Below, in pieces: positions 9,163-20,829 of a DNA stretch of 51,462 nt. The first letter of the stretch is position 1; each line of letters begins with the position of its first letter. The DNA comes from an uncultured Clostridia bacterium (GTDB lineage Bacteria > Bacillota > Clostridia > TANB77 > CAG-508): positions 1-51,462 of the forward strand of contig CANRKF010000003.1 in the NCBI GenBank assembly GCA_947631145.1, written 5' to 3'. The position numbers and the translations under genes are program-made. The notes below the pieces were generated by a model. The model was not told where the DNA came from. It saw only the letters and a program-made list of their open reading frames with translations, and did no database searches.

Positions 9163-10189
9163 TTATTCGTCTTCTACTTCATCTATATCAATGTGTAAGT
9201 TTAAATCTTCTTCAGTAGGTAAAGCATCTATTATTTCTTTTGGCAATATTTCAAAAGATGATACTCCTATTGGATTTTCAACATTATTTAATGAATATTC
9301 AACAGTTAATCTCTTTTTACCTTTACAAAGTATTAATCCTATTGTATCGTTATCTTGTTCAGTTTTTAATATATTATTTACAGCATTTATATAAAAGTTC
9401 ATTTTTCCAGCATACTCTGGTTTAAATTCACCAACTTTTAATTCAATTACTACATAACATCTTAATTTTAAATGATAGAATAACATATCAAGAAAATAGT
9501 CGTTATTATCTACTGTTATTTTATATTGATTTCCAACAAAACTAAATCCTTTTCCGTAATTCTATTAAAGTGTCTTTTATTCTTTCCACTAATGCATTTT
9601 CTAATTCTGTTTCAATATATTTTTCTTTTAAAAGTGGTAAATTAAAAATATATGGGTCTTTTTGCATACTATTTGCCATATCACTTAATGGAGAAATTAG
9701 TTTTTCATTAAAATTGTTATCTTTAATTGCTTTACCTTGTCTTTCATATAATTTTGTATCAATTTGCAATTCAAGTACATCAACAGACCAGCCATTTTCA
9801 ACACATTTTTGCATATACCATAATCTTTCATCTATATCTTTAATCTTATCTAAAATAAGCAAATTATGAGACCACGGAATTTGTGCAGACGCCATCTGCA
9901 CTTTTTCATTAGAACTTATTTCTGCATAAAATTTTTTCATATTTTTAATATTTCTTACTGAAAAACCTTTTATATTAGGAAATTCAATTTTCATCTCGGT
10001 ACTTAAACTTTCTATAAATTTATTACCCCAAGAAGAATTTTCATTTACCACTTTGCCAATATAAAAATATAATTCAAGTAATCTTTTATTAGCATCACTC
10101 ATAATTAAAGTTTGAGTTTTATAAATTTCATTTTTTATGTTTTTAATTATTTCTTTAAAATCTTTTTCTAACATATTTTCATTATCCAT
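9163..10189 (-). CDS. DUF1016/YhcG-type PDDEXK nuclease, needs +1 shift at CGGA
   Basis: The family joins an N-terminal DUF1016_N helical domain (about 1-160, with SWGNKFIE and GFSVRNIKNMKKFY) to a PD-(D/E)XK nuclease-like domain (about 220-341, with DMLFYHLKLRCYVVIELK and FKPEYAGKMNFY). Frame zero ends after LIEL-RKRI. Skipping the C at 9556 gives LIEL-GKGFSFVGNQY, the family sequence, and 130 further residues (341 in all, normal length). The extra C sits directly before a conserved Gly codon GGA. The start follows GGAGG. The role is unproven; relatives are linked to defence or DNA processing. Alternatives to recoding are a pseudogene or a sequencing insertion. Confidence 0.85.
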
Positions 10190-10305
10190 ATATTAGATCC
10201 TCCAATTTTGCCACTATTAGTGGCGGATTTTATTTTTTCTTTTTTAATCCTTTTATAATTTCATTAAAAGTTATTAGCAAAGCGATACTTTTTTCGAAAC
10301 AAGGA

Positions 10306-10368
10306 GCAACAGTGTTTTGACTTATGTTGTTTTATAAAATAAAACAACTAGTCAAACTAACTGGTTGC
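10306..10368. repeat. Long inverted repeat abutting the tRNA-Gln 3' end
   Basis: Two arms of about 28-30 bases pair: GCAAC, TTTGACT and TGTTGTTTTAT on one side, ATAAAACAACTAGTCAAA and GGTTGC on the other, with one bulge and a few mismatches around a tiny AAA loop. It ends four bases from the tRNA CCA. A smaller hairpin (GCCACT-ATT-AGTGGC) lies at about 10210-10225, just before the DUF1016 ribosome site. Confidence 0.75.
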
Positions 10369-10372
10369 GACG

Positions 10373-10448
10373 TGGCTGGGGTACTAGGATTCGAACCTAG
10401 GAAATGTCGGAGTCAGAGTCCGATGCCTTACCGCTTGGCTATACCCCA
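10373..10448 (-). tRNA. tRNA-Gln (anticodon CUG)
   Basis: 76 nt with acceptor stem TGGGGTA/TACCCCA, discriminator G and encoded CCA. The D arm is GCC-AAGCGGTAA-GGC. The anticodon stem TCGGA/TCCGA encloses loop CTCTGAC, giving anticodon CTG. The T arm is CTAGG-TTCGAAT-CCTAG. It reads CAG. A UUG isoacceptor is expected elsewhere in so AT-rich a genome. Confidence 0.93.
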
Positions 10449-10487
10449 ATGTAATTATATTTTTATAATTTTGCGCCACAAGCCTAA

Positions 10488-10531
10488 TTTGTATATATTT
10501 TTTGTACTTTAGATTAAAAAATATATACAAA
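10488..10531 (-). terminator. Terminator of eno
   Basis: TTTGTATATATTTTTT pairs with AAAAAATATATACAAA about 40 bases past the eno stop, with T-rich flanks on both strands. It separates eno from the tRNA gene. Confidence 0.6.
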
Positions 10532-10572
10532 ATGGCTATGGCGATCTTTTTAATTCTAAATTATTTTATGAA

Positions 10573-11904
<1,332 letters not shown>

Positions 11905-12059
11905 TTAACCTTTTATATTAAAGTACATCTATGTTTATTATGCACTAATATTAAATTAGACTATTATTTTTTAATATATTAAATTTTTAATTATTCACTT
12001 TCAAAGTTATTTTATTTATTGAATTTGCAAAGCTTTAAATACTTCATTTAATAAAATAT

Positions 12060-12704
12060 TTAAACTCCAAGACTTAATATTTGCGTTTTTACCTCACAGT
12101 TTTGCATATCTTCTATTGGCTTTGGTTGTTCTTTTTGATATTTTACCATATATTTTATAGGATTATAATATATTGTGTCTGAATAAATAGATTTATTTGG
12201 TACTATATTTTTTTCTAACTCTGTTATTAATAAATTCCTTTGTTCCTTACTTAATGTTTCTACTGGTATTTTTAAATTATTATAAGCCCATAATATATGC
12301 TTTTTTTCCACTTGTTCTTTTAAAATAGGCACCTCATCGTAGTTAAATTCTACTGTGAATTTTACTCCTTCTATTTTTATGGTAATATTAGTCCACGACT
12401 TTCTACGTAATTTATTAAATTCCTCTTTTAGCTCTTTAATTAGATCATATAATTTTATTGCTGATTTTATATATTGATTTTCATCTAAATTAAATCTGCT
12501 TGGAATTTCATAACTATTTATAGGTTTCTTTTTTAATATTCCCTTTGGAAAGTAATAGAAGAACATTTCGCCTGTTTTAAAGTTGCCCAAACTTTGTGCT
12601 ATAGAAGCATATAAATAAATTTTATCCCATTTTTCAGGTATCATATAGAAAAGTTGATTTTGTATTTTTTTATAAATTACTTTAATTGTTTCTACTTCTT
12701 GCAT
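12060..12704 (-). CDS. YezG/DUF600-like immunity-type protein
   Basis: The N-terminal half resembles the DUF600/YezG family: IYKKIQNQLFYMIPEKWDKI then LYASI and EMFFYYFPKG. YezG-type proteins are antitoxin/immunity partners of YeeF-like toxins. At 214 residues it is longer than the usual roughly 150-160, and the C-terminal third (about 150-214) is unrecognised. No toxin gene is adjacent; it lies between gpmI and eno, 18 bases past gpmI, and probably shares their transcript. The start follows AGGAATT. Family assignment is by eye. Confidence 0.6.
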   Translation of the reverse strand: MQEVETIKVIYKKIQNQLFYMIPEKWDKIYLYASIAQSLGNFKTGEMFFYYFPKGILKKKPINSYEIPSRFNLDENQYIKSAIKLYDLIKELKEEFNKLRRKSWTNITIKIEGVKFTVEFNYDEVPILKEQVEKKHILWAYNNLKIPVETLSKEQRNLLITELEKNIVPNKSIYSDTIYYNPIKYMVKYQKEQPKPIEDMQNCEVKTQILSLGV

Positions 12705-12722
12705 TTTATAAAATTCCTAAAT

Positions 12723-14252
12723 CTATTTTTCTATTAGACTCTTGCCCGTCATTTCTTTAGGCTTTGGAAGCTCTAAAAGTTCTAACATTGTTGGGCTTAA
12801 GTCTGCCAACTTTCCTTCTTTTAGTTTTACACCTTCTAGTCCAATTAATACTAATGGAACTGGGTTTGTTGTATGGGCTGTATGTGGTTCTCCTGTTTTA
12901 TAATCTATCATTTGTTCAGCATTTCCATGATCTGCTGTCATTAATATTATTCCATTTTGCTTATTTACAGCATCAACTACTTTTTGTACACATTCGTCTA
13001 TTGCTTCTATTGCTTTAATTGCTGCTTCTAAGTTTCCTGTATGTCCTACCATATCTGGATTAGCATAGTTTAAAATAATTGAATCATATTTATTTGAATT
13101 TATTGCTTCTACTACTTTTTCTGTTACTTCATATGCACTCATTTCTGGTTTTAAATCATAAGTTTGTACTTTTGGAGATGGTATTAATATTCTATCTTCT
13201 CCTTTATATTGCTTTTCTTCTCCTCCATTAAAGAAGAAGGTAACATGTGCATATTTTTCTGTTTCTGCTATTCTTAGCTGTGTTAATCCTTTACTTGAAA
13301 TATATTCTCCAAATGTATTTTTTAATTCTTCTGCTTTAAATGCAATGTGTACATTTGGAATAGTTGCATCATATTCTGTAAAACATACATAATGTAAGTT
13401 TAAGTTTTCCGTTTTAAATTCTTTAAATTCTGGATCTACTAAACTTCTAGTAATTTCTCTCGCCCTATCTGGTCTATAATTAAAGAATATAACAGAGTCA
13501 TTTTTTGAAATTTTAGCAACTGGTTCTTCTCCATTGTATATAACAGTAGGTTCAACAAATTCGTCAAATACTTCTTTTTGATATGAACTTTCTATTGCTG
13601 AAATAGCAGATACAGCCTTTTCACCTTCTCCTTTAACTAATGCGTTGTAAGCTTTTTCTACTCTTTCCCATCTTTTATCTCTATCCATTGCATAAAATCT
13701 TCCGCAAATAGTTGCTATTTTTCCAACATTTTTTTCCTTCATTTTTTCTTCTAGTTTTGCAATATAGGTTTCTCCTGAAGTTGGTGGTGTGTCTCTTCCA
13801 TCTAAAAAGCAGTGTACATAAACATCTTCAAAATCCTTTCTTTTAGCAAATTCTAAAAGCGCTACTAAATGTCTAATATGGCTATGCACTCCTCCATCTG
13901 AAAGAAGCCCCATTATATGAAGCTTAGATTTGTGTTTTTTACAGTTTTCTATTGCATCTGAAAATTCTTTAATGCTAAAAAAATCTCCATCTTCTATAGA
14001 TTTTGTAATTCTAGTTAAGTCTTGATAAACAATTCTACCAGCTCCTATATTTGTATGACCTACTTCTGAATTTCCCATTTGTCCTTCTGGCAGACCAACA
14101 TCTAATCCGCTTGTGTGAAGAATTGTAGTTGGCCATGTTTTCATTAGTTTATCTATATTAGGTGTATTTGCGAGTTTTACTGCATTTGCTTTTTCATTTT
14201 CATTAATACCAAAACCATCTAATATCATTAGCATTATAGGCTTTCTTTTCAT
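12723..14252 (-). CDS. gpmI: 2,3-bisphosphoglycerate-independent phosphoglycerate mutase
   Basis: Cofactor-independent, Mn-dependent interconversion of 3- and 2-phosphoglycerate. It has 509 residues. Motifs: LMILDGFG (metal site), catalytic-serine loop [53 protein letters not shown] and [16 protein letters not shown] chose ATG 14252 (MKRKPIM), preceded by GGAGATAAAA. The longer frame from 14285 adds 11 residues containing that ribosome site. Confidence 0.97.
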   Translation of the reverse strand: MKRKPIMLMILDGFGINENEKANAVKLANTPNIDKLMKTWPTTILHTSGLDVGLPEGQMGNSEVGHTNIGAGRIVYQDLTRITKSIEDGDFFSIKEFSDAIENCKKHKSKLHIMGLLSDGGVHSHIRHLVALLEFAKRKDFEDVYVHCFLDGRDTPPTSGETYIAKLEEKMKEKNVGKIATICGRFYAMDRDKRWERVEKAYNALVKGEGEKAVSAISAIESSYQKEVFDEFVEPTVIYNGEEPVAKISKNDSVIFFNYRPDRAREITRSLVDPEFKEFKTENLNLHYVCFTEYDATIPNVHIAFKAEELKNTFGEYISSKGLTQLRIAETEKYAHVTFFFNGGEEKQYKGEDRILIPSPKVQTYDLKPEMSAYEVTEKVVEAINSNKYDSIILNYANPDMVGHTGNLEAAIKAIEAIDECVQKVVDAVNKQNGIILMTADHGNAEQMIDYKTGEPHTAHTTNPVPLVLIGLEGVKLKEGKLADLSPTMLELLELPKPKEMTGKSLIEK

Positions 14253-14601
14253 TTTTTTATCTCCATTTCTATTGCGTTTTGTCATTTTTTAGCTTTACAA
14301 TTTTATAACTTTTTTTAATTTGTGTATTTTTAGTTATATAACTTTTATAAAAAATTGCACATTTTTAATTATATAATTTTTTTTTAATTTGCAATGTTTT
14401 TAATTTTATATAACTTTTTTAAATTTGCGTATTTTTAACTATATAATTTTTATAAAAATTTGCATTTTTTTATATATATTTTTTTAATTTGCAATATTTT
14501 TTATTATACAACTTTTTTAAAGATTTGTATATCCTTAATTATATAAATTTTATATTTGTATATTTTTTGACTCACTTGTTTTTTATTTTCTGGATTTGTA
14601 T
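14253..14601. repeat. AT-rich gap with degenerate tandem units
   Basis: The tpiA-gpmI gap holds five or so diverged units of roughly 55 bases built on TTTTTAACTATATAATTTTTATAAAAATTTGC, especially at 14320-14560. Apart from the gpmI ribosome site at its left edge I see no gene, terminator or RNA in it. Confidence 0.6.
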
Positions 14602-15351
14602 TTACACAGATAAACAAATTTTAGCAAATTCATCTGGTTTTAAGCTAGCTCCACCAACTAAACCACCATCTATGTCTGAAGTAGAAAATAATTCTTTACT
14701 ATTTTCTGATTTTACACTTCCTCCATATAAAATAATTAGTTTTTGTGCTACTTCCTCACTATAAAGATTTGCTACTTCATTTCTAATAGTTTTTATCATT
14801 TCATTTGCATCATTTGATGTTGCTGTTCTTCCAGTACCAATAGCCCAAATAGGCTCATAAGCAATTATTATTTTTTCTAACTGCTCACTTTGTATTCCTT
14901 CTAATGCAAGTTTTACTTGATTTCTTACTATATTTTCGTGATTACCTGCTTCTCTTTGCTCTAAAGTTTCTCCTACGCATACAATTGGCTTTAATTCGTT
15001 TTGAAGAGCTGATTTTATTTTTTTATTAACTGTTTCATCGGTTTCAGCAAAATACTTTCTTCTTTCAGAGTGACCTATAATAACATATTCTACTCCAATT
15101 GATTTTAGCATTTGTCCAGAAATTTCTCCTGTGTAGGCTCCTTTTTCTTCCCAATGCATATTTTGTGCCCCTATTTTTATATTTGTATTTTGAACAGTTA
15201 ATAGGCTATAAAATAAATCTGTATATGGTACGCAAAGTATTATTTCATTTGATGTGTTTTTTACCTGTGCAGATAATTCTTCAATAAATTTTATTGCTTC
15301 ATTTGGAAGCATATTCATTTTCCAATTTCCTGCAATTACTTTTCTTCTCAT
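14602..15351 (-). CDS. tpiA: Triosephosphate isomerase
   Basis: Interconverts dihydroxyacetone phosphate and glyceraldehyde 3-phosphate. It has 249 residues. Catalytic lysine in GNWKMN, histidine in VIIGHSERR, glutamate in AYEPIWAIGTG, phosphate loop LYGGSV and GGLVGGASL near the end. The start follows GGAG. It lies between pgk and gpmI in the leftward cluster. Confidence 0.98.
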   Translation of the reverse strand: MRRKVIAGNWKMNMLPNEAIKFIEELSAQVKNTSNEIILCVPYTDLFYSLLTVQNTNIKIGAQNMHWEEKGAYTGEISGQMLKSIGVEYVIIGHSERRKYFAETDETVNKKIKSALQNELKPIVCVGETLEQREAGNHENIVRNQVKLALEGIQSEQLEKIIIAYEPIWAIGTGRTATSNDANEMIKTIRNEVANLYSEEVAQKLIILYGGSVKSENSKELFSTSDIDGGLVGGASLKPDEFAKICLSV

Positions 15352-15522
15352 TTAAAACTCCATTTCTTTTTTTATAATGCATTTTTGCTTTTTGTACAAA
15401 GCAAAATCATTTATCTATGCTTGCTATGTGAAGCAAAGCTACGGTCATTTTACCTATATGTTTGCTATATAAAGTAAAGCTTGTAGCATTTTCTTCACAC
15501 ATTAATTCAGACATTATTTTTT

Positions 15523-16860
15523 CTATTTTTCTTGTCCAATATTTTTAGCTTCTTGACTACTTGTTTTCTTTACTGTTTTTTCAGCATTATTTAAGGCTGC
15601 AATTCCAGGTAGTTCTTTTCCTTCTAGAAATTCAAGTGATGCTCCTCCACCTGTAGATAAATAAATATTTGAAAACTGCTTTGTGTTTTCTCCATTTTCT
15701 TTTGCTTTTGTTTTAATTTTTTGAATAGCTGCTACTGAATCTCCACCGCCGATAACACATTTAGCATTTCCTGCAGAAATATATCTTGCAATAGATTCTG
15801 TTCCATGTGCAAAGCTTGGTGCTTCTGTATAGCCTAAAGGTCCATTCCATACTACTGTTTTTGCACCTTCTAGACCACTTGCAAAGTGTTCTAAAGTTTT
15901 TTCTCCTACGTCTAGCATTTGCCAGCCTTCTAGGCTTTCACCTTTTCCTTCTTCAATTTCTTGCTCTGTATAAAGCTTTACTTGTTTATGTTCTACTGCT
16001 TCTATTTTTTCGCTGTCTAATTCTGCACCTGCTGGAAGTTTTGCTACTTTTGCATCTACTGGTAAAATAATTTCTACGCCTTTATCTTTGGCTTTTTTCA
16101 TTAATTCTTTTGCAACTTCTACTTTATCTGGTTCATATATTGAACCTCCAATATCATAGCCTTTTGCTTTTAAAAATGTAGTTGCCATTGCTCCGCCAAT
16201 TTCTATTCTTTCTACTTTTTCTAATAAATTTTCTATTACACCAATTTTATCTGAAACTTTTGCTCCGCCAAGTATCGCTACAAAAGGTTGCTCTGGGCTT
16301 TCTAATACTGCACCTAACTGTGCTATTTCTTTTTCCATTAAAAGCCCTGCTACTGATGTTTCTACATGATGTGTTACACCTTCAGTAGAGCTATGTGCTC
16401 TATGTGCTGTTCCAAAAGCATCATTTACATATATTCCATCTTCTCCTATTAGTTCTGCAAGTTCTAAAGATAATGTATCATCATTTTTTTCTTCTCTTGG
16501 ATCAAAACGTACATTTTCAAGTAGACCCGCTTCACCTTCTTTTAAGTTATCTGCCATTTCATGTGCGCTACTGCCTGTAACATCTTCTGCAAGTTTTACA
16601 TCTAGCCCTAATTCTTCAGATAATTTTTCAGCTACTGGCTTTAAAGAATATTTTTCATTTACTTCTCCCTTTGGTCTACCTAAGTGTGAACATAATACAA
16701 CTTTTGCACCATTTTCTATTAAATACTTAATAGTAGGAAGTGCTGCTTTAATTCTTGTATCATCTGCAATCTTTCCTTCTTTTATTGGTACGTTAAAATC
16801 ACAACGTACTAATACTTTTTTTCCTTTTACGTCAACATCGCGTATTGTTTTTTTCTCCAT
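15523..16860 (-). CDS. pgk: Phosphoglycerate kinase
   Basis: Transfers phosphate between 1,3-bisphosphoglycerate and ADP. Motifs: VRCDFNVPIKEGKIADD, SHLGRPKG, NDAFGTAHRAHSS, GGAKVSDK and the nucleotide-binding GGGDSVAAI near the C-terminus. At 445 residues it exceeds the usual 390-400: there is a charged insert after about 290 (KLYTEQEIEEGKGESL) and a polar tail of about 20 residues after LPGIAALNN. Core residues are intact. The start follows AAAGGAAATATAATAAA. Confidence 0.97.
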   Translation of the reverse strand: MEKKTIRDVDVKGKKVLVRCDFNVPIKEGKIADDTRIKAALPTIKYLIENGAKVVLCSHLGRPKGEVNEKYSLKPVAEKLSEELGLDVKLAEDVTGSSAHEMADNLKEGEAGLLENVRFDPREEKNDDTLSLELAELIGEDGIYVNDAFGTAHRAHSSTEGVTHHVETSVAGLLMEKEIAQLGAVLESPEQPFVAILGGAKVSDKIGVIENLLEKVERIEIGGAMATTFLKAKGYDIGGSIYEPDKVEVAKELMKKAKDKGVEIILPVDAKVAKLPAGAELDSEKIEAVEHKQVKLYTEQEIEEGKGESLEGWQMLDVGEKTLEHFASGLEGAKTVVWNGPLGYTEAPSFAHGTESIARYISAGNAKCVIGGGDSVAAIQKIKTKAKENGENTKQFSNIYLSTGGGASLEFLEGKELPGIAALNNAEKTVKKTSSQEAKNIGQEK

Positions 16861-16959
16861 TTTATTATATTTCCTTTCTATTTACTTTCTATTTTTTATG
16901 TTTTTTTATTTGTAATTCATTTTATATTTTTTGTACTTTTTTAGCTAGTTTCTTAACTT

Positions 16960-17100
16960 TTAAATTTATATTGTACATGTTTATTTAGCTAATCTTTTTG
17001 ATTTATATTGTACATGTTTACTTAGCTAATTTACTAGCTTTTTGATTTACATTGTACATTTTTATTTAGCTAATTTACTAGCTTTTTTAATTTACTACTT
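16960..17100. repeat. Degenerate tandem repeat upstream of pgk
   Basis: Three copies of a unit with ATTGTACATGTTTATTTAGCTAATTTACTAGC-type sequence, spaced 37 and 44 bases apart, between the DUF1653 gene and pgk. Confidence 0.7.
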
Positions 17101-17134
17101 TGACATTTATTTGACTTTAAATATTCATGTATTT

Positions 17135-17395
17135 TTATGCTTTAAAAGTTGGTGCCACACTTTCATTTTCTTGCAATTCAAATCTATATTTTTGCTTTAC
17201 ATTTGGATATTTTTCGTGGTCTACTTCACTTAAAAACATATCATATGGTCTAATGTATAATTCTTCTTTTCCATATAAACCTCTATATACTATATATTTT
17301 TCTTTAGTTTCACTGTGTATTGCTATATCTTCAACTATATAATAGTCACCTTTGAAATGTTTATATATTCCATGTATTTTTATTTCTCTTTCCAT
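17135..17395 (-). CDS. DUF1653 family small protein
   Basis: 86 residues. GIYKHFKGDYYIVEDIAIHS, YIVYRGLYG and ELYIRPYDMFLSEVD match the compact DUF1653 domain (KxGxYRHFKGxxY...P...F), which has no well-established function. A ribosome site (AAGGAATGG) precedes ATG 17395. It lies between gap and pgk in the same direction, separated from gap by the repeat element at 17497-17762. Confidence 0.8.
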   Translation of the reverse strand: MEREIKIHGIYKHFKGDYYIVEDIAIHSETKEKYIVYRGLYGKEELYIRPYDMFLSEVDHEKYPNVKQKYRFELQENESVAPTFKA

Positions 17396-17496
17396 ACTTT
17401 CTTACCATTCCTTTTTATAAATTAGCTTTAAATACTATTTTTAAATTTTACTTTATTTTATAAATTTTGCTAATAAAATAAATCTTTAACTCATAA

Positions 17497-17762
17497 TTAC
17501 TACTATGTTTTTTATAAGAAAATCGTTTACTTCGTAAACAATTGCCACGTGCTCTGCACGGGCGAAAATAGGGAGATTAACCTTGTTTTCTAGGAAAAAT
17601 GCATTAAAAAAATGCACTTTCCTAGAAAATAAGAAAATCGTTTGCTTCGTAAACAATTGCCACGTGCTCTGCACGGGCGAAATTAGGGAGATTAACCTTG
17701 TTTTATATGGAAATTGCATTAAAAAATGCAATTTCCTATAAAATAAAAACATAGTAGTAATT
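17497..17762. repeat. Structured MITE-like element with terminal inverted repeats and an internal tandem duplication
   Basis: Ends are inverted copies of ATTACTACTATGTTTTT. Inside are two direct copies of a unit of about 115 bases, each with small hairpins (GTTTAC-TTC-GTAAAC; CCACGTGCTCTGCACGGG), AGGGAGATTAACCTTG and a palindrome (CTAGGAAA...TTTCCTAG or GGAAATTGCATT...AATGCAATTTCC). The second palindrome recurs at 36829-36873. It fills the gap between gap and DUF1653. No convincing protein is encoded. Confidence 0.8.
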
Positions 17763-17771
17763 TTATTTATA

Positions 17772-18839
<1,068 letters not shown>

Positions 18840-18855
18840 TCACTGTAATTTTATA

Positions 18856-18889
18856 TCAAAAAAGAATACTTTTCAAGTATTCTTTTTGA
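18856..18889 (-). terminator. Hairpin between the 82-residue gene and gap
   Basis: TCAAAAAAGAATACTT pairs with AAGTATTCTTTTTGA around a short loop, with T-rich sequence after the stem on both strands. It separates the gap operon from upstream leftward genes. Confidence 0.6.
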
Positions 18890-19034
18890 TTTTGTATGAT
18901 TTATTTTAAATTATATCTAGCTTTTTTTACAATTTATTTAAAATTGTATTTAGCTTTTTACTTTATAATTTATTTTAGTAATATTGCTCTATTATTTATA
19001 TACATTTTAAATAAATATTTTACTTTTTAAATTT

Positions 19035-19084
19035 AAGAAATAGAAAATAAATCCTACTTTTGCAGAATCTATTTTCTATTTCTT
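19035..19084 (-). terminator. Terminator downstream of the 82-residue protein gene
   Basis: AAGAAATAGAAAATA pairs perfectly with TATTTTCTATTTCTT over a loop of about 20 bases, starting 27 bases past the stop at 19111. Confidence 0.6.
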
Positions 19085-19110
19085 ATTAGATAAATTATAC
19101 ATATATTTTA

Positions 19111-19359
19111 TTATAGAGTGATATTATCTACAATTTCAATTTCTTGAAATAAAAAGTCATGTATACCTTTTGCTGTAACATCTTGATGCCAAAAATCATG
19201 TACTTCTTGGAATACTTTTTGTTGTTTTGGTGTTAATGTTACTGTAATTTCTTGGCATAAAAAGTTTTTTACTTTAGTCCATATGCTAACTTCTGCTGGT
19301 AAACCATTTGCTCCTGTTGGTACTCCACCATTTACTCCATTATTTTCTAGATTATCCAT
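19111..19359 (-). CDS. Small protein with three F(L/W)xQ(E/D)(I/V) repeats
   Basis: 82 residues, no signal peptide. A Gly/Asn-rich N-terminus (NNGVNGGVPTGANG) is followed by three related segments: KNFLCQEI, HDFWHQDV and HDFLFQEI. Similar small Clostridia proteins exist in my memory without a known function. The ribosome site AAAGGAGGAAG is strong. It lies 135 bases past the sporulation regulator spoVT, in the same direction, with its own terminator. Confidence 0.7.
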   Translation of the reverse strand: MDNLENNGVNGGVPTGANGLPAEVSIWTKVKNFLCQEITVTLTPKQQKVFQEVHDFWHQDVTAKGIHDFLFQEIEIVDNITL

Positions 19360-19494
19360 AGTTCTTCCTCCTTTGTAAGGTTATCTCTTAATTCATTTAC
19401 ATATTATTTATACTATAACAATTTAAAATATTCAAGTATTTTTTTGATTTTTTGTATTACGTTTTTGTTACATCAATGTTACAGAAATATTACA

Positions 19495-20049
19495 TTAAAT
19501 TTCCATTTGACTTCCCAGAAAACTAGCTGCTGATTGTGCTACTTTTTGTTCTATTTCTGTCATTTTTGTATTATTATCTTTTGATAATAATATTACACTG
19601 CCTATAACATCTCCATCTGATATAATTGGGTATACTACTTGTGAATTATATCTTCTTTCCTTATTTTCATTTTTTGTAATTGGTATTGCTAAATCGTTGT
19701 TTTCTTTGCTTGTATATCTTTCTTTATCATCCATTACTTTTTCCAATTCTTCACTGATATCTTGCTCTAAAAATTCTTTTTTAGATCCTCCTGATACAGC
19801 AATAACTGTGTCTTTATCTGTAATGCAAGCAATATGTCCTGTTGTTTTTGCTAAGGTTTCTGCATATCCTGTTGCAAATTCTGTTAATTCGCCTATAGGA
19901 GAATATTTTTTTAATATAACTTCTCCTTCTTTGTCTGTAAAAATTTCTAAAGGATCGCCTTCCTTTATTCTTAATGTTTTTCTTATTTCTTTTGGTATAA
20001 CAACCCTTCCTAAATCATCTATTCTTCTAACTACTCCTGTTGCTTTCAA
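19495..20049 (-). CDS. spoVT: Stage V sporulation regulator SpoVT
   Basis: Transcription factor of the forespore. It has 184 residues. The N-terminal AbrB-type swapped-hairpin domain (about 1-52: MKATGVVRRIDDLGRVVIPK then EIRKTLRIKEGDPLEIF) is followed by a GAF-like domain (about 56-184). The start codon is TTG, fixed by AAAGGAGG seven bases upstream. Its presence argues for a spore former. Confidence 0.95.
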   Translation of the reverse strand: MKATGVVRRIDDLGRVVIPKEIRKTLRIKEGDPLEIFTDKEGEVILKKYSPIGELTEFATGYAETLAKTTGHIACITDKDTVIAVSGGSKKEFLEQDISEELEKVMDDKERYTSKENNDLAIPITKNENKERRYNSQVVYPIISDGDVIGSVILLSKDNNTKMTEIEQKVAQSAASFLGSQMEI

Positions 20050-20276
20050 AATATTACCTCCTTTTAAATTTAGAGCTAATTGCTCTATGCAAAATAAAAA
20101 TTATTTTTTAAAACTATTCTTATTATTGCTTTAAAAGGAAATTTTTATACATTTTTTTATAAAATGCTACTTTGATTTATAGCTTGTGCTCTTATTACAT
20201 CAGCAGTTACAAATATTTCATATATAGGTAAATTTTTGTCCTTTCGGTTCAAAAATATATTTTTACTTTTAATTTG

Positions 20277-20603
20277 CTATATTTCTTCTATAATATTTAA
20301 ATAATCCATTCTTCCATTTAGCACTCTATAGATAATTACTTGCTTGCTTTTTTCTTCAACATCATATAAAGCTATATAATTATTAACAATTAGTCTTCTA
20401 TATATTTCATTATGTGGTTTTACACATACTTTCATACATGAATATGGATTATTTTCTAATCTTAAAAAATTTTGTTCAATTTTTTCCATTAGTCTATTAG
20501 CTGCTAATTTTTCATTTAAATTATTTGAAATATAGTCATATATTTCCTCGAGTTCTTCCTTTGCTGTATCTGTTAATATAATTTCATAATTATTAATATC
20601 CAT
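20277..20603 (-). CDS. ParE/RelE-superfamily toxin
   Basis: 108 residues with the compact RelE/ParE layout: YEIILTDTAKEELEEIYDYI, a helical pair, then IYRRLIVNNYIALYDVEE and VIIYRVLNGRMDYLNI. The GRMDY ending is typical of the ParE branch. It overlaps the upstream antitoxin gene by 11 bases, indicating translational coupling. Whether it acts on gyrase (ParE) or on mRNA (RelE) cannot be told from sequence. Confidence 0.88.
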   Translation of the reverse strand: MDINNYEIILTDTAKEELEEIYDYISNNLNEKLAANRLMEKIEQNFLRLENNPYSCMKVCVKPHNEIYRRLIVNNYIALYDVEEKSKQVIIYRVLNGRMDYLNIIEEI

Positions 20604-20829
20604 ATTTTTCTCTTAGTCCTTTAAAAATAGTTCTTGCATTGTGTATTTTACCATCTTTATATTCTTTTTTGCTTTTTTCAAGTTTGTTTAAAAATATTTC
20701 TTTTTGATATTGTTCTAAGCTTATTACTAACAAATCTTTTTTATTTTCTCTTTTTATTATCATTGGTTCTATATCATCAGTTTCATTTACTGCATTTTCA
20801 AATTCTTTAATTGTTATCTCTTTTTGCAT
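20593..20829 (-). CDS. Phd/YefM-like antitoxin
   Basis: 78 residues. The N-terminal segment EITIKEFENAVNETDDIEPM resembles the short Phd/YefM-type DNA-binding start; the acidic/basic helical C-terminus would wrap the toxin. The start follows ATAGGAAGG. Placed before and overlapping the ParE-like toxin, it probably also represses the operon. Confidence 0.8.
   Translation of the reverse strand: MQKEITIKEFENAVNETDDIEPMIIKRENKKDLLVISLEQYQKEIFLNKLEKSKKEYKDGKIHNARTIFKGLREKYGY

Noticed and set aside
17486..17752. 88-codon minus-strand ORF
   Set aside because: It is made of the two direct repeats and hairpins of the element at 17497-17762, and its peptide is internally duplicated in step with the DNA repeat; no ribosome site.
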